This document shows positions 6,844-15,518 of a DNA stretch of 19,261 bases, piece by piece. Origin of the DNA: Spirochaetia bacterium (GTDB lineage Bacteria; Spirochaetota; Spirochaetia; Treponematales; Treponemataceae); assembly GCA_900769975.1 (NCBI GenBank), contig CAAGIR010000033.1:1-19261 (forward strand), given 5' to 3'. The notes beneath the pieces were generated by a model. That model was not told where the DNA came from and did no database searches. It saw only the letters and a program-made list of their open reading frames with translations. A program made the translations under genes and the position numbers. Position 1 is the first letter of the stretch, and each line of letters opens with the position of its first letter.

Positions 6844-8607
6844 TTACCTTCCCGAGTACATATGTTCAATTTCGCTCAGCTGCATATCAAGTCTGTCTTT
6901 TACTTCCTGTATTTTATCCAATTCTTCATTTTTATAGACCATTTTTATTCTGACAATTTCATCACAAGCAGAAATTTTTGTAACTTGAGCAATTGGCGCA
7001 CCTGCCTTTATAACATTCATTGCCCGCTTATAAAATTCCATAATCAATTCCAGAATGGCAATCTGTTTCGCCGATGAACAGTACATATCAATATCATCAA
7101 AAGCGTTTTGCTGCAAAAATCCATTTTTTATCATTTCTGCAACTTTTAAAACAAGCTTTTCACTGTCAGGCAAAGCATCAGGTCCAATCAAACGAACAAT
7201 CTGCTGCAATCTGTTTTCATTTTTCAAAAGATTAATTGCATCCATTCGCAGTTTTTCCCAAAGCGGATTATGAACCGCCCACCAATCTTTTACTTCATCT
7301 GCATATTCTGAATAAGAATCAATCCAACCAATAGCAGGATAATGGCGGGCATTTGCCAGTTCTCGATCAAGAGCCCAAAAACATCTGATAAATCGCTTTG
7401 TATGCTGTGTAACAGGTTCAGAAAAATCACCGCCAGGAGGAGAAACTGCCCCGATAACAGAAACAGAACCTTCCTGTCCTTCCAGAGAAATAACCCTACC
7501 AGCTCTTTCGTAAAAAGACGCAAGACGGGTTGGAAGATAAGCAGGGAAACCTTCTTCTGCAGGCATTTCTTCCATACGTCCAGAAAGTTCACGAAGTGCT
7601 TCTGCCCAACGCGAAGTTGAATCTGCCATAATTGCAACATGCATTCCCATATCACGGAAATACTCAGCTAAAGTAATTCCAGAATAAAGGGAAACTTCAC
7701 GAGCAGCAACCGGCATATTTGAAGTATTTGCAATCAAAATTGTTCTTTCCATAATAGAACGACCTGTTCTTGGGTCAATCAATTCAGGAAATTCTGTCAA
7801 AACTTCTGTCATTTCATTACCACGTTCACCACAACCAATGTAAACAATTAAATCTGCATCACACCATTTTGCTATGGCATGTTGAGTCATTGTTTTTCCA
7901 GTTCCAAAACCACCTGGAATGGCAGCAGTTCCACCTTTTGAAAGCGGAAAGAACACATCTATAACACGCTGTCCTGTAATCAAAGGCTCTGTAACACCCA
8001 GTTTTTGAGCATAAGGACGAGGTTTTCTCACAGGCCAATACTGTGCAAGCTGGATTTCTTCATCCAGTTCCGTAACAGCAATAACATCATTTACAGTATA
8101 ATCACCAGTTCCCTTAAATTCTTTTAAAACACGTCCGCGCACATAAGGAGGAACCATAATTTTTTCAGTAATTGATTCAGTTTCCTTTACAGTTCCCAGA
8201 ACCACACCAGGTTTTATAGGCATACCAGAGCGCACGCTGTCTAACGCTTCAAAATGCCAGATTTTTTCTTCGTCCAAAGGCTTTGTTCTTTCACCAGGAA
8301 GCAAAAAAGAACCGGAATTTTCATACATTGCCTGTAACGGACGCTGAATACCGTCATAAATATTACCTACAACACCAGGTCCCAGTCGCAGCGAAAGAGG
8401 TCTTTGTGTCGAAACAACAGGTTCACCAATGCTCATTCCAGTATCTTCTTCGTAAACCTGAATTGTAGCATTTCCTTTATTCTGACGGATTATTTCACCA
8501 ATAAGTTTTTTATTTCCTACATCAACTACATCATAAAGTCCGCAACCATCCAAACCTTCTGCATAAACTATAGGACCAGATATTCGAGTAATTTTTCCTT
8601 CAATCAT
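6844..8607 (-). CDS. atpA: V/A-type ATPase catalytic subunit A
   Basis: This is the 587-residue catalytic subunit. The N-terminal beta-barrel begins GKITRISGPIVYAEGL, and the non-homologous insert of the A family follows at about 110-200. The Walker A loop is GGFGTGKT (232-239), and GCGERGNE (258-265) holds the catalytic glutamate (Glu261). The SRWAEALRE and PPGGDFSEPVT segments are also conserved. The ATG at 8607 overlaps the TGA of subunit E in an ATGA junction and has GGGGGTGA upstream. Operon position and full length indicate an intact enzyme. Whether it pumps H+ or Na+ cannot be read from this subunit. Confidence 0.98.
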   Translation of the reverse strand: MIEGKITRISGPIVYAEGLDGCGLYDVVDVGNKKLIGEIIRQNKGNATIQVYEEDTGMSIGEPVVSTQRPLSLRLGPGVVGNIYDGIQRPLQAMYENSGSFLLPGERTKPLDEEKIWHFEALDSVRSGMPIKPGVVLGTVKETESITEKIMVPPYVRGRVLKEFKGTGDYTVNDVIAVTELDEEIQLAQYWPVRKPRPYAQKLGVTEPLITGQRVIDVFFPLSKGGTAAIPGGFGTGKTMTQHAIAKWCDADLIVYIGCGERGNEMTEVLTEFPELIDPRTGRSIMERTILIANTSNMPVAAREVSLYSGITLAEYFRDMGMHVAIMADSTSRWAEALRELSGRMEEMPAEEGFPAYLPTRLASFYERAGRVISLEGQEGSVSVIGAVSPPGGDFSEPVTQHTKRFIRCFWALDRELANARHYPAIGWIDSYSEYADEVKDWWAVHNPLWEKLRMDAINLLKNENRLQQIVRLIGPDALPDSEKLVLKVAEMIKNGFLQQNAFDDIDMYCSSAKQIAILELIMEFYKRAMNVIKAGAPIAQVTKISACDEIVRIKMVYKNEELDKIQEVKDRLDMQLSEIEHMYSGR

Positions 8608-9242
8608 AAATCACCCCCAAATAATGCTGATGTCAATTCTTCTCTATTATTATCAAGGATTTTTTCCAGAATTTGCGAAAAAGTTAGTCGAATGCGGAAA
8701 CTTTTATCTTCTGCTTCCAAAATAATTCCCTGCGGTTTTTCCAATTGGAACGCTTCTTCATAAATAATTTTGCGGAATTCAGTAAGTTCGATTTTTACCA
8801 GATTTTTACCCAATTTTTCAGAAAGGCTTTCTTTTACGTCCTTCAAATCAAAACCGTAAACATACGCAATTATTTTTTGTTCACCCTTTTCATTTACAAA
8901 ATTTTTTATATCAAATGAAGAAAGAAGCATCTGTACTTTTTTACAATCATCAACTGATTTTAAAAAGTCATTTATGTTTTTTAAAAGTTCATTTTCAATA
9001 AATGTAATTTTAAAACGTTGTTTTTCCAGAGGTATAGATACTCTTTTATTTTTTTCAAATGTTTCAAGTTTTTCATCATAAAACTTCTGTTTTTCTGATT
9101 TTGCTTTTTGAATTTCACTGTCAAGAGAATCTAAAAGCTCTTTACAATCCGAATCTGCATTTTTCAGAATTTTTTCGGCTTTTTTTCTTGATTCAGACAA
9201 AATTTCTTTATCCAAAATATCAGTTGAGCGCAATTCTTGCAT
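8604..9242 (-). CDS. atpE: V/A-type ATPase subunit E (peripheral stalk)
   Basis: This is a 212-residue protein. The N-terminal half is a long charged helix (about 10-75), which pairs with the G-like subunit to make the peripheral stalk. The C-terminal half is an alpha/beta domain ending with ILEAEDKSFRIRLTFSQIL, the typical E-subunit segment that contacts the A3B3 head. AGAGG lies 6 bases before the ATG. It precedes A with a 4-base overlap. Sequence similarity within the E family is low, so the call leans on this architecture and the operon position. Confidence 0.85.
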   Translation of the reverse strand: MQELRSTDILDKEILSESRKKAEKILKNADSDCKELLDSLDSEIQKAKSEKQKFYDEKLETFEKNKRVSIPLEKQRFKITFIENELLKNINDFLKSVDDCKKVQMLLSSFDIKNFVNEKGEQKIIAYVYGFDLKDVKESLSEKLGKNLVKIELTEFRKIIYEEAFQLEKPQGIILEAEDKSFRIRLTFSQILEKILDNNREELTSALFGGDL

Positions 9243-9272
9243 TCTAAACCTCTAAAATAAAACTAAATAAAT

Positions 9273-9605
9273 TTAAACTTCCACACCAATAGCCTCTTTG
9301 ATAGCATCTGACAAAGATTTTTTACCTTTCAAATGACCGTCAAGACCTGGTACTTCAACTATAAGAGGATAATTTCCTGTTTTTTGCCAAGCTATTTCTT
9401 CATTTTCAATCTGACTGGCAGCATGTTCGGTTAAAATCAAAATTTTTGGAATTTCACCTGAAGGAACATTTGCAATTCCACCTTTTCCCGTCACTCGGTT
9501 AAAGGCATCTAAAACTTCATTTCTAGATTCTGCAATCGTTCCATTAATGCCAGTCAGTTTAAAAGCAAGGACAATTTCCCGTTCACCAATAATATAAAAT
9601 TTCAC
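9273..9605 (-). CDS. atpF: V/A-type ATPase subunit F (central stalk)
   Basis: This is a 110-residue small Rossmann-like subunit that binds the D shaft. It starts KFYIIGEREIVLAFKLTGI, has the ILILTEHAASQI strand-helix and ends with YPLIVEVPG plus a helix, as in F subunits. The start codon is GTG at 9605, with no strong ribosome site. It lies 12 bp after subunit K and may depend on coupling. The length is normal for the family (about 100-110 residues). Confidence 0.93.
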   Translation of the reverse strand: MKFYIIGEREIVLAFKLTGINGTIAESRNEVLDAFNRVTGKGGIANVPSGEIPKILILTEHAASQIENEEIAWQKTGNYPLIVEVPGLDGHLKGKKSLSDAIKEAIGVEV

Positions 9606-9617
9606 TTTAATTCGACA

Positions 9618-9917
9618 TTATATGAACAAAATCAAAACTGCGACAAGCATACCCCAAAGACAAATACCTTCGGCAAGACCAACAAATGGGAGAGCCTTTC
9701 CAGAAAGTTCAGGATTTTCACTCATAGCACCCATAGCAGCAGAACCGATTTTTCCTACAGCCATACCGCCAGAAATACATGCAAGTCCAACTGCAATTGC
9801 AGCAGCAAGATATTTAATTGCACCGCTAGAAGATTCAGCAGCAGCTTCAGCTTCCTGAGCAAAAAGACCAGCACAACCAGCAAGACAAACTAAAAAACCA
9901 AGAATTTTCTTTTTCAT
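9618..9917 (-). CDS. atpK: V/A-type ATPase subunit K (membrane ring, c-type proteolipid)
   Basis: This is a 99-residue membrane rotor subunit with one hairpin: helix 1 at about 34-62 (Gly/Ala rich), a polar MSENPE loop, and helix 2 at about 76-98. The ion-binding carboxylate is Glu83 in GLAEGICLWG. Preceding the hairpin is an extra N-terminal stretch (MKKK, hydrophobic, ending GLFAQEAEAAAESSS) that looks like a cleavable signal peptide cut near Ala20. Size and a single hairpin make it the short c-like type, not the duplicated 16-kDa form. AAGAGG precedes the ATG by 6 bases. No obvious glutamine-rich Na+ signature is visible in helix 1, but the coupling ion remains uncertain. Confidence 0.95.
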   Translation of the reverse strand: MKKKILGFLVCLAGCAGLFAQEAEAAAESSSGAIKYLAAAIAVGLACISGGMAVGKIGSAAMGAMSENPELSGKALPFVGLAEGICLWGMLVAVLILFI

Positions 9918-9971
9918 ATTAAACCTCTTTATTAATGTTCAAAATATATTAATCAAAAATAACCATAAAGA

Positions 9972-11975
9972 TTATTTTACGATTTCAAATTTAAATGGAG
10001 TAAACTCTTTTCCCGTTTCATGAAAGAATTTACTGAAAAATTCATAATACTGCAAACGTACAACCTGAATTGCAACAATCATACCTTCCAGCACAACAAT
10101 CAAAGCATTTCCTACTATTAAAACGATAATTCCGCCCACCGTTCCTTTACCACCGCAAAGCGAAGTCAAAGTCATAATAGTAAAATTCAAAACTGCATGT
10201 GACAAGGCAAAAGCACCGACACGAACAAAACTTACCGTATTAGAAAGATAACCAGAAATTACTTCAATTACTTCCACAATGCTCGAAATTAAATAAGTTC
10301 CAAATCCGTTTTCAAGCAAAGGTCTTTCCCCAGAAAGAAGCCTTTCAAACGGAGCAGCAAAAGCAGCCAGAAATAAAGAAACACCAATAATAACCCAGTC
10401 ATAAACAGCAGGAGAATGATGCAAAAGGACAATCCGCAAAACAAGTGCAATAACATACCAAAAGAAAACAGCACCAGCCAGCCCGTTTTTCCCAAACAAA
10501 GCTTCGCCATATCTTTTTCTGATAATATTATTTATAATATTGATAATTAATCCGCAGGTATTGATGACAAAACCAATTGCAACAGCAACCCCAAACACAC
10601 CAAACATCACGTAAATCGACTTTGGATCGCTAGAAGGCATAAGCTTTATAATCGGAGCATGAGGATTTCCAAACAACCCCGTTACCCAATGTGCAAAAGG
10701 TTCCAGAATTTCTTCCGTACCAAAAAATTCACCAGTTAAAAGCCCCATAATGGAACTGGAAATGCCCACCGCCATAAAAATCGGCGAAAACTGATTCCAT
10801 TTGCCCATATTGATGACTTTTTTTGACATCAAAATGCCCATAAGCAAAAGGATAAGTCCCTGTCCGCAATCACCAAACATAATTCCAAAAAGCAAAGTAA
10901 AAAACAAAGCAACTAAAGGAGTCGGATCAATCGTTCCATAAACAGGCGAACCATAAGAAAAAATCATTCTTTCAAAACTATGCACAAATTTGCCATGAGT
11001 AAGTTTTACAGGAACTTCCTCTTTTCCAGACAAAATTGCAGGCACTTCAAAAGGTTCATACGCACGAATTGCAATTCTGCTTTCTGTCAGGTTATCCAAA
11101 TCTTTCATGTAACTTTCACATTCTTTTGCAGGAATCCAGCCAGTAATTCTGTAAACAAGTTCAGTCGCTTCCAGGTTTTGCTTTACATTTTCAATCTGCA
11201 CAGCAATAGCCAAAGAACAAATCAAATGCGTAAGTATTTCTTTATGAGTTTCAGCAAAATTGCTTTTTACCAGTTTTAATTCTTCAAGTTGATTTTCCGA
11301 TTCAATCTTTTTTGCTTTTAATCCGTCCAAAACAGATTCTGGCACTCCCCTAAAATCTTGAGGAACAGTCATTTCCACAAAATGCACTTTTTTTAATTCA
11401 GCATCAAGTGCGAATCTGTTCTTTTTAGACGATGCCACAAGAATATGCGATTTTTTATTACCCAAAGGAATAACAACAGCAGTTCCTTCAAGGGAATTTT
11501 TCAGACTGTCAAAATCTTCTTCTGCAATTTTTCCCAATTTTAAAGAAAGAAAAGAAAGATGCTCCAATTCAGAATATGACACCTGAAGGTTTGAAAAAGC
11601 CATTGCTTCTGTATACGCATCATTTATTTTTTCATTATTATCATTTTCATCTTGAATTTTTTGCTGTAAATCACGATAAGAAGAAATTAATTTAGTAATC
11701 TGTTTTCTTTCGTCATCAGTTGGCAAAGAATAATCATTAATGTTTTCAGGAAGTGTTTCATATCCCAAATCAAAATAAATCTTCTTTAATTCATCATAAA
11801 GCTGGCTGTCGACATTTGTAATTTTTTGAGCAATATCATTGTCAGATTTCTTTTTTTCATTAACTTTTGACTGAAACTGGAAAGATTCTTTTTTTCCAAT
11901 ATATTCAATCACCGCAGAAACATCCTCTTTTAAAACCATCAGTTCTAAAAGTTTCATTTTTGTAGTTTTAGCCAT
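9972..11975 (-). CDS. atpI: V/A-type ATPase subunit I (membrane stator, a-type)
   Basis: This is a 667-residue stator. Residues 1 to about 330 are cytoplasmic and coiled-coil rich. The rest carries about seven or eight membrane segments starting near the YGTIDPTPLVALFF sequence. The ion-path arginine is at about residue 585 in SFVRVGAFALSHA, and the protein ends with the family hallmark RLQYYEFFSKFFHETGKEF. The start is the ATG at 11975, not the upstream frame at 12002: GGAGGAG lies just upstream. This start overlaps the end of subunit C by 8 bases (ATGGCTAA). Confidence 0.95.
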   Translation of the reverse strand: MAKTTKMKLLELMVLKEDVSAVIEYIGKKESFQFQSKVNEKKKSDNDIAQKITNVDSQLYDELKKIYFDLGYETLPENINDYSLPTDDERKQITKLISSYRDLQQKIQDENDNNEKINDAYTEAMAFSNLQVSYSELEHLSFLSLKLGKIAEEDFDSLKNSLEGTAVVIPLGNKKSHILVASSKKNRFALDAELKKVHFVEMTVPQDFRGVPESVLDGLKAKKIESENQLEELKLVKSNFAETHKEILTHLICSLAIAVQIENVKQNLEATELVYRITGWIPAKECESYMKDLDNLTESRIAIRAYEPFEVPAILSGKEEVPVKLTHGKFVHSFERMIFSYGSPVYGTIDPTPLVALFFTLLFGIMFGDCGQGLILLLMGILMSKKVINMGKWNQFSPIFMAVGISSSIMGLLTGEFFGTEEILEPFAHWVTGLFGNPHAPIIKLMPSSDPKSIYVMFGVFGVAVAIGFVINTCGLIINIINNIIRKRYGEALFGKNGLAGAVFFWYVIALVLRIVLLHHSPAVYDWVIIGVSLFLAAFAAPFERLLSGERPLLENGFGTYLISSIVEVIEVISGYLSNTVSFVRVGAFALSHAVLNFTIMTLTSLCGGKGTVGGIIVLIVGNALIVVLEGMIVAIQVVRLQYYEFFSKFFHETGKEFTPFKFEIVK

Positions 11976-12999
11976 TTGCTCCTCCATTCGCAAGGATTCC
12001 AACAGTTTTCATAGCCTCCGCAGGCTCTATGTTTAGTCTTATTCGCTCAACAGCAGTACGAATACACGAAAGTTCATAATCTTTAATTTTATTCCATGCT
12101 ACCAAAGTACATACACTCATCGGGTATTGATGAAAAGCCGCAATTGCTTTATGCGTTAATTTTACCCTGTTTTTCTTTTCTATCCAAAGCGGATCAACTT
12201 TCCATGGCACACCAGGAACATAAGGATTAAGCAAATCATGATATTTCCAGTTTTTCCAGGCATCATATTCATCCACAGGTAACTGCATAAGATGAAGGAC
12301 AGGACCAGCAACAGGATCATTAGCATCTGGTTTTGACGTAACATAAATCAGCTTATCCAGAATCTGCTCATCCTTCATTTTATAAAAAATTTTTAATCTA
12401 AGCATCCAGACAATATTTTTTATGATATATTCAGAATAAAACAAATCTTCCAGAACTTTCTTTATTTCACCTGACTCATGTTCCAAAGATTTCCATAAAT
12501 GCTTTATCACCTGAATGTCAAGTTTAAAATCAATTTTATTAATTTCGTGGATGTCCGGAACTTTTTTTAACCATTCAAACTGAGTTTTTTCTGTAATTTT
12601 TTCGATATTCGGCCACGCATTAAAATTACATTGCGTAAATTCGCCCAAATTTGCAATCGAAGGCATTTTACCTTCATTATTACATAAAGCGGCACACACA
12701 AGCTTTAAATTTTCCACTTCATATTCACAAAGCAAATCAATAATTACAGGACTAGGCTGGTCATAAAGTTTTACAAATTCAATATAATCAGCAAAAAACT
12801 TTTTGTACGCTTCCCCTTCAATTTTCTGAGCAAGCATTACTTCTGGAACAAGCGGAGCTGGCGATTTAAAAAGCAAAGTCCATAAATCGGTAAGATTTTT
12901 TTGATTAAAAAGGAGCTGTACACGCTCGTTAACAAAAGATTTACTAAGTTTTCCACTTAATTTTGCGAAAATATATTCATCAGCACTGTTCTTATCCAT
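11968..12999 (-). CDS. atpC: V/A-type ATPase subunit C (rotor-ring adaptor, d-type)
   Basis: This is a 343-residue soluble helical protein that joins the D/F shaft to the K ring. It starts DKNSADEYIFAKLSGKLSKSF and carries the WLKKVPDIHEINKIDFKLDIQ and NIVWMLRLKIFYKM segments seen in V/A-ATPase C subunits. The length is close to the usual 320-350. An AAGAGA-like ribosome site is upstream of the ATG. It lies 21 bp after the G-like gene and overlaps subunit I. Sequence conservation is modest; placement in the operon makes the call secure. Confidence 0.85.
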   Translation of the reverse strand: MDKNSADEYIFAKLSGKLSKSFVNERVQLLFNQKNLTDLWTLLFKSPAPLVPEVMLAQKIEGEAYKKFFADYIEFVKLYDQPSPVIIDLLCEYEVENLKLVCAALCNNEGKMPSIANLGEFTQCNFNAWPNIEKITEKTQFEWLKKVPDIHEINKIDFKLDIQVIKHLWKSLEHESGEIKKVLEDLFYSEYIIKNIVWMLRLKIFYKMKDEQILDKLIYVTSKPDANDPVAGPVLHLMQLPVDEYDAWKNWKYHDLLNPYVPGVPWKVDPLWIEKKNRVKLTHKAIAAFHQYPMSVCTLVAWNKIKDYELSCIRTAVERIRLNIEPAEAMKTVGILANGGANG

Positions 13000-13020
13000 T
13001 TTTTTTCTCTTGTTTTCAGG

Positions 13021-13335
13021 CTAATTTAGAAGAAGTTTTTCCAGTAAAACAGAAAAATCTTTTTTGTGCTGTTCTTTTTTTTCAAGTGAAGACTTAAAAT
13101 CTTCTAATTCGTTTTCATATTTTTTCGAGATTGATTCAAGACTATTCTGATAATCCGCTTCCATTTGAGCAGTTATCTTTTCAATTCTTTCTTTATATTG
13201 ATTATTATATTCAGTGCGGGCCTGTACAATTCGTTTATCTGATTCCGTATGAGCATCGTTTACTAATACAGAAGCCTTTTTTTCGATTTCAAGAAGATGA
13301 TTTATGGCGTCAAGTTCAGGATTTTCAGTTATCAT
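13021..13335 (-). CDS. V/A-type ATPase G/H-like peripheral stalk subunit
   Basis: This 104-residue protein is almost entirely a charged coiled coil (ITENPELDAINHLLEIEKKA onward, about residues 5-95) and is the first gene of the ATPase operon. In V/A-ATPases a small coiled-coil subunit (G or H, NtpF in Enterococcus) pairs with E, and position, length and helix pattern fit that role. I use the ATG at 13335, which has GGGTGG 7 bases upstream, in place of the TTG at 13350. Coiled coils have low information, so family identity comes mainly from context. Confidence 0.75.
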   Translation of the reverse strand: MITENPELDAINHLLEIEKKASVLVNDAHTESDKRIVQARTEYNNQYKERIEKITAQMEADYQNSLESISKKYENELEDFKSSLEKKEQHKKDFSVLLEKLLLN

Positions 13336-13390
13336 AAAAAAACCACCCAAAAATTATTTTGTTAATATATCTATTTTAACAATTCATTCT

Positions 13391-13425
13391 ATATAAAACG
13401 GCTCGTTAAGATATTCTTAATGGGC
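13391..13425 (-). terminator. Terminator-like hairpin after the PTS IIA gene
   Basis: On the minus strand an 11-bp stem (13401-13425, two wobble pairs, loop ATA) is followed by CGTTTTATA. It lies 44 bp after the PTS IIA stop and upstream of the ATPase operon. I see no convincing promoter for the ATPase operon in the remaining 13336-13390, although TATA-like sequence is plentiful. The T run is short. Confidence 0.5.
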
Positions 13426-13468
13426 TTACAAAAATCAAAAAAACACAATCCAAAAAACTCAAGAATTT

Positions 13469-13930
13469 TTAGAAAGCTTCCTGAATAATTCTATAAACTT
13501 CATCAGCATTTTTTGCTTTCAATACATTATCAACAAAATCAGAATTTTTCAACAATTCTACAATGTCTTTTAAAAGATGTAAATGAATTTCCGAATTATT
13601 TTCTTCAAACAAAATCTGAAAAATCAGATGAACTTTTACATTTTTTCCAACATTATTTACATCTTCAAATTCAACACCGCCGGAACTAATTCCCAGCACA
13701 ATCTGAGTTTCGGTAACTGAATCGCATGTAGCATGAGGAACTGCAACATAAGGAAATACAGCCGTACTCATTTTTTCTTCACGTTGTGTCAAAGCAGAGA
13801 TTGCCTGCGTGCGTTTAATACTGGAATTATTTTCAATCATAACTTCCATTAATTCAGCAAAACATTCATCCCATTGCGTGCTTTCCAAGTTTAACTTGAT
13901 TTTAGCAGGACTTATTAAACTACTTAGCAT
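13469..13930 (-). CDS. PTS IIA domain protein (PtsN/fructose-mannitol class)
   Basis: This is a 153-residue single-domain protein of the EIIA Fru/Mtl/Ntr fold. His66 in the VPHA motif is the phosphorylation site, and flanking segments (ISALTQREEKMSTAVFPYVAVPHA; IHLHLLKDIVELLKN) match the family. Standing alone without EIIB/EIIC points to a PtsN-like regulatory role, not sugar uptake; phosphate would come from EI/HPr encoded elsewhere. It lies 85 bp downstream of secG in the same direction. TTGACT is present in that gap but without a clear -10 at proper spacing. A hairpin terminator follows. Confidence 0.9.
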   Translation of the reverse strand: MLSSLISPAKIKLNLESTQWDECFAELMEVMIENNSSIKRTQAISALTQREEKMSTAVFPYVAVPHATCDSVTETQIVLGISSGGVEFEDVNNVGKNVKVHLIFQILFEENNSEIHLHLLKDIVELLKNSDFVDNVLKAKNADEVYRIIQEAF

Positions 13931-14015
13931 TTTCTTTTTACCATTTTATAATTTACACAATTACACAACAAATAAAGTCAAAATTTTCGGACAGTATAAA
14001 ATATTTTAATGATTT

Positions 14016-14426
14016 TTATTCAGCATCTGTAACAGTTTCAGCAGCAACATCAGCTTCTGCGGCAACTTCTGCATCTTCAGCAACAGCTTCAACGCTTTCA
14101 GTTTCTTCAGATGACTGCCACCATTCAGATGAACTTTCAGAAACTGCTTCAGTTTCAACAGCTTCTACAGGAACAAGGTCACCTTTTACTTTTGGAGATT
14201 TATTTACAAGAGCAAGTCCAACAGATAAAGCAAAAAACAAAACAACAAAAACCATAGTAGTCTTTGTCAAAACACTTGCAGAATGTGAACCAAATGCAGC
14301 AGTTCCACGACCTCCCATAAGTCCACCCATTCCATTTTCCCCGTCATCTTGAATAGAAACAAGCAGAACAAGTAAAAGACAAACAATTACAAAAAAAACT
14401 AAAAGAACTGTACCAATAACACCCAT
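14016..14426 (-). CDS. secG: Preprotein translocase subunit SecG with acidic C-terminal tail
   Basis: This 136-residue inner-membrane subunit assists the SecYE channel. It has two membrane helices (about 3-25 and 55-75) separated by the family loop with GGLMGGRGTAAFGS, and a DDGENG segment. The start is the ATG at 14426, which has GGAG 9 bases upstream; a TTG five codons earlier (14441) overlaps that ribosome site. Beyond the usual 75-80 residue core there is a tail of about 55 residues made almost only of Glu, Ala, Val, Ser and Thr, with one WW pair. A strong promoter lies at 14471-14499. Confidence 0.93.
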   Translation of the reverse strand: MGVIGTVLLVFFVIVCLLLVLLVSIQDDGENGMGGLMGGRGTAAFGSHSASVLTKTTMVFVVLFFALSVGLALVNKSPKVKGDLVPVEAVETEAVSESSSEWWQSSEETESVEAVAEDAEVAAEADVAAETVTDAE

Positions 14427-14470
14427 GTTATATAACTCCAATTTTTTTTCTTATTTATAAAGTGCTAATA

Positions 14471-14499
14471 ATTCTAATAAAAAAAACACTTTTCGTCAA
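14471..14499 (-). promoter_or_regulatory. Sigma70-type promoter of secG
   Basis: On the minus strand TTGACG (14494-14499), 17 bases including eight T in a row, and TAGAAT (14471-14476) each match the consensus at five of six positions. The expected start is near 14464, about 38 bases before the ATG. Arms AAAGTG (14459-14464) and CACTTT (14487-14492) flank the -10 and could be a regulator site; that part is speculative. Confidence 0.7.
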
Positions 14500-14602
14500 T
14501 GACAATAAACCTTTTGAAATTCTTTTTTTCACGCCTGCAAACCTTAAAGCACTTCCCCAAAACTCTCCGCAAAAAACTCAAAAAAAGCAAAATGCAAAAA
14601 AA

Positions 14603-14655
14603 ATTAAAAAACGTCTGAGCCAAGATACATTTTTCAAAACCCCTGCCTCAGACGC
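14603..14655 (-). terminator. Rho-independent terminator of tpiA
   Basis: On the minus strand CGTCTGAG (14647-14654) pairs exactly with CTCAGACG (14612-14619), extended by a G-T and A-T pairs, with a loop of about 27 bases. A T run follows directly (14605-14611). It lies about 80 bp after the tpiA stop and is the main feature, with the secG promoter, in the 310-bp gap 14427-14736. Confidence 0.65.
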
Positions 14656-14736
14656 TTAAAATAAAACATACTTAATTCATCAAATTAAATTATAAAAATT
14701 AATCATCAAAAAAAAAGTATAAAATATTAAAAATAA

Positions 14737-15486
14737 TTACAATACGCAGATTGGAACAAAAGTATCAGCCTTCAAAGAAGCACCGCCAATCAAACCACCG
14801 TCAATATCAGGCTGAGCCAAAAGTTCAGGAGCATTTGAAGCTTTCATAGAACCGCCGTACTGAATGATCACTTCATCAGCAACTTTCTGGTCATAAAGTT
14901 TTGCAATGTAAGAACGAATAAATTTGTGAATAGCCTGAGCATCTTCAGGAGTAGCTGTTTTACCAGTTCCAATAGCCCAAACAGGTTCATAAGCAATAGT
15001 AACCTTCTTCATCTGTTCAGCAGTAACACCAGCAAGGCCAGCAGAAAGTTGGAAAGCACAAACCTGTTCAGCTTCACCAGCCTCACGTTCAGCCAAAAGT
15101 TCACCAATACAAAGGTCAACTTCAAGTCCGCTAGCCAAAGCCTTACGCACTTTTTTATTTATAAGTTCATCAGATTCACCAATTTCGTGACGTCGTTCAG
15201 AATGCCCCAGAATTACACATTGACATCCAATATCTTTAAGCATTTCGCAAGAAACTTCACCAGTGTGAGCACCATTATCAGTAGCCGCACAATCCTGAGC
15301 AGCCAAAATAATATTCGAACCTTTTACCACCTGAGCCACAGCATCAAGATAAACAAAAGGAACACCAATCATAAATTTATTAGATTTACCCTTCAACTGT
15401 TCCACAAGAGCCTTAGCCAAATCAACAGCTTCAGCCTTAGTAGTATTCATTTTCCAGTTTCCAGCAATATAATGAGTTCTAGCCAT
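14737..15486 (-). CDS. tpiA: Triosephosphate isomerase
   Basis: This 249-residue cytoplasmic TIM-barrel enzyme interconverts dihydroxyacetone phosphate and glyceraldehyde 3-phosphate. The active-site residues are all present: Asn10 and Lys12 in GNWKMN, His95 in LGHSERR, and Glu167 in AYEPVWAIGTGKT. The phosphate-binding loop near the C terminus (QYGGSMKASN, GLIGGASL) is complete and the length is standard. AAGGA lies a few bases before the ATG. It follows pgk in the same direction after a 220-bp gap holding a repeat element. A TATAAT (15642-15647, minus) in that gap could give it a separate promoter, but no good -35 matches it. Confidence 0.98.
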   Translation of the reverse strand: MARTHYIAGNWKMNTTKAEAVDLAKALVEQLKGKSNKFMIGVPFVYLDAVAQVVKGSNIILAAQDCAATDNGAHTGEVSCEMLKDIGCQCVILGHSERRHEIGESDELINKKVRKALASGLEVDLCIGELLAEREAGEAEQVCAFQLSAGLAGVTAEQMKKVTIAYEPVWAIGTGKTATPEDAQAIHKFIRSYIAKLYDQKVADEVIIQYGGSMKASNAPELLAQPDIDGGLIGGASLKADTFVPICVL

Positions 15487-15518
15487 ATCATTTTCCTTCT
15501 ATATAAATATTATTATAA

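Noticed and set aside
13336..13390. Promoter of the ATPase operon
   Set aside because: TATA-like hexamers are present but none has an acceptable -35 at 16-18 bp, so I could not place one.
14462..14659. Small plus-strand open frame of 65 codons in the secG-tpiA gap
   Set aside because: It has no ribosome site and overlaps the secG promoter and the tpiA terminator; it is Lys-rich from the A runs.
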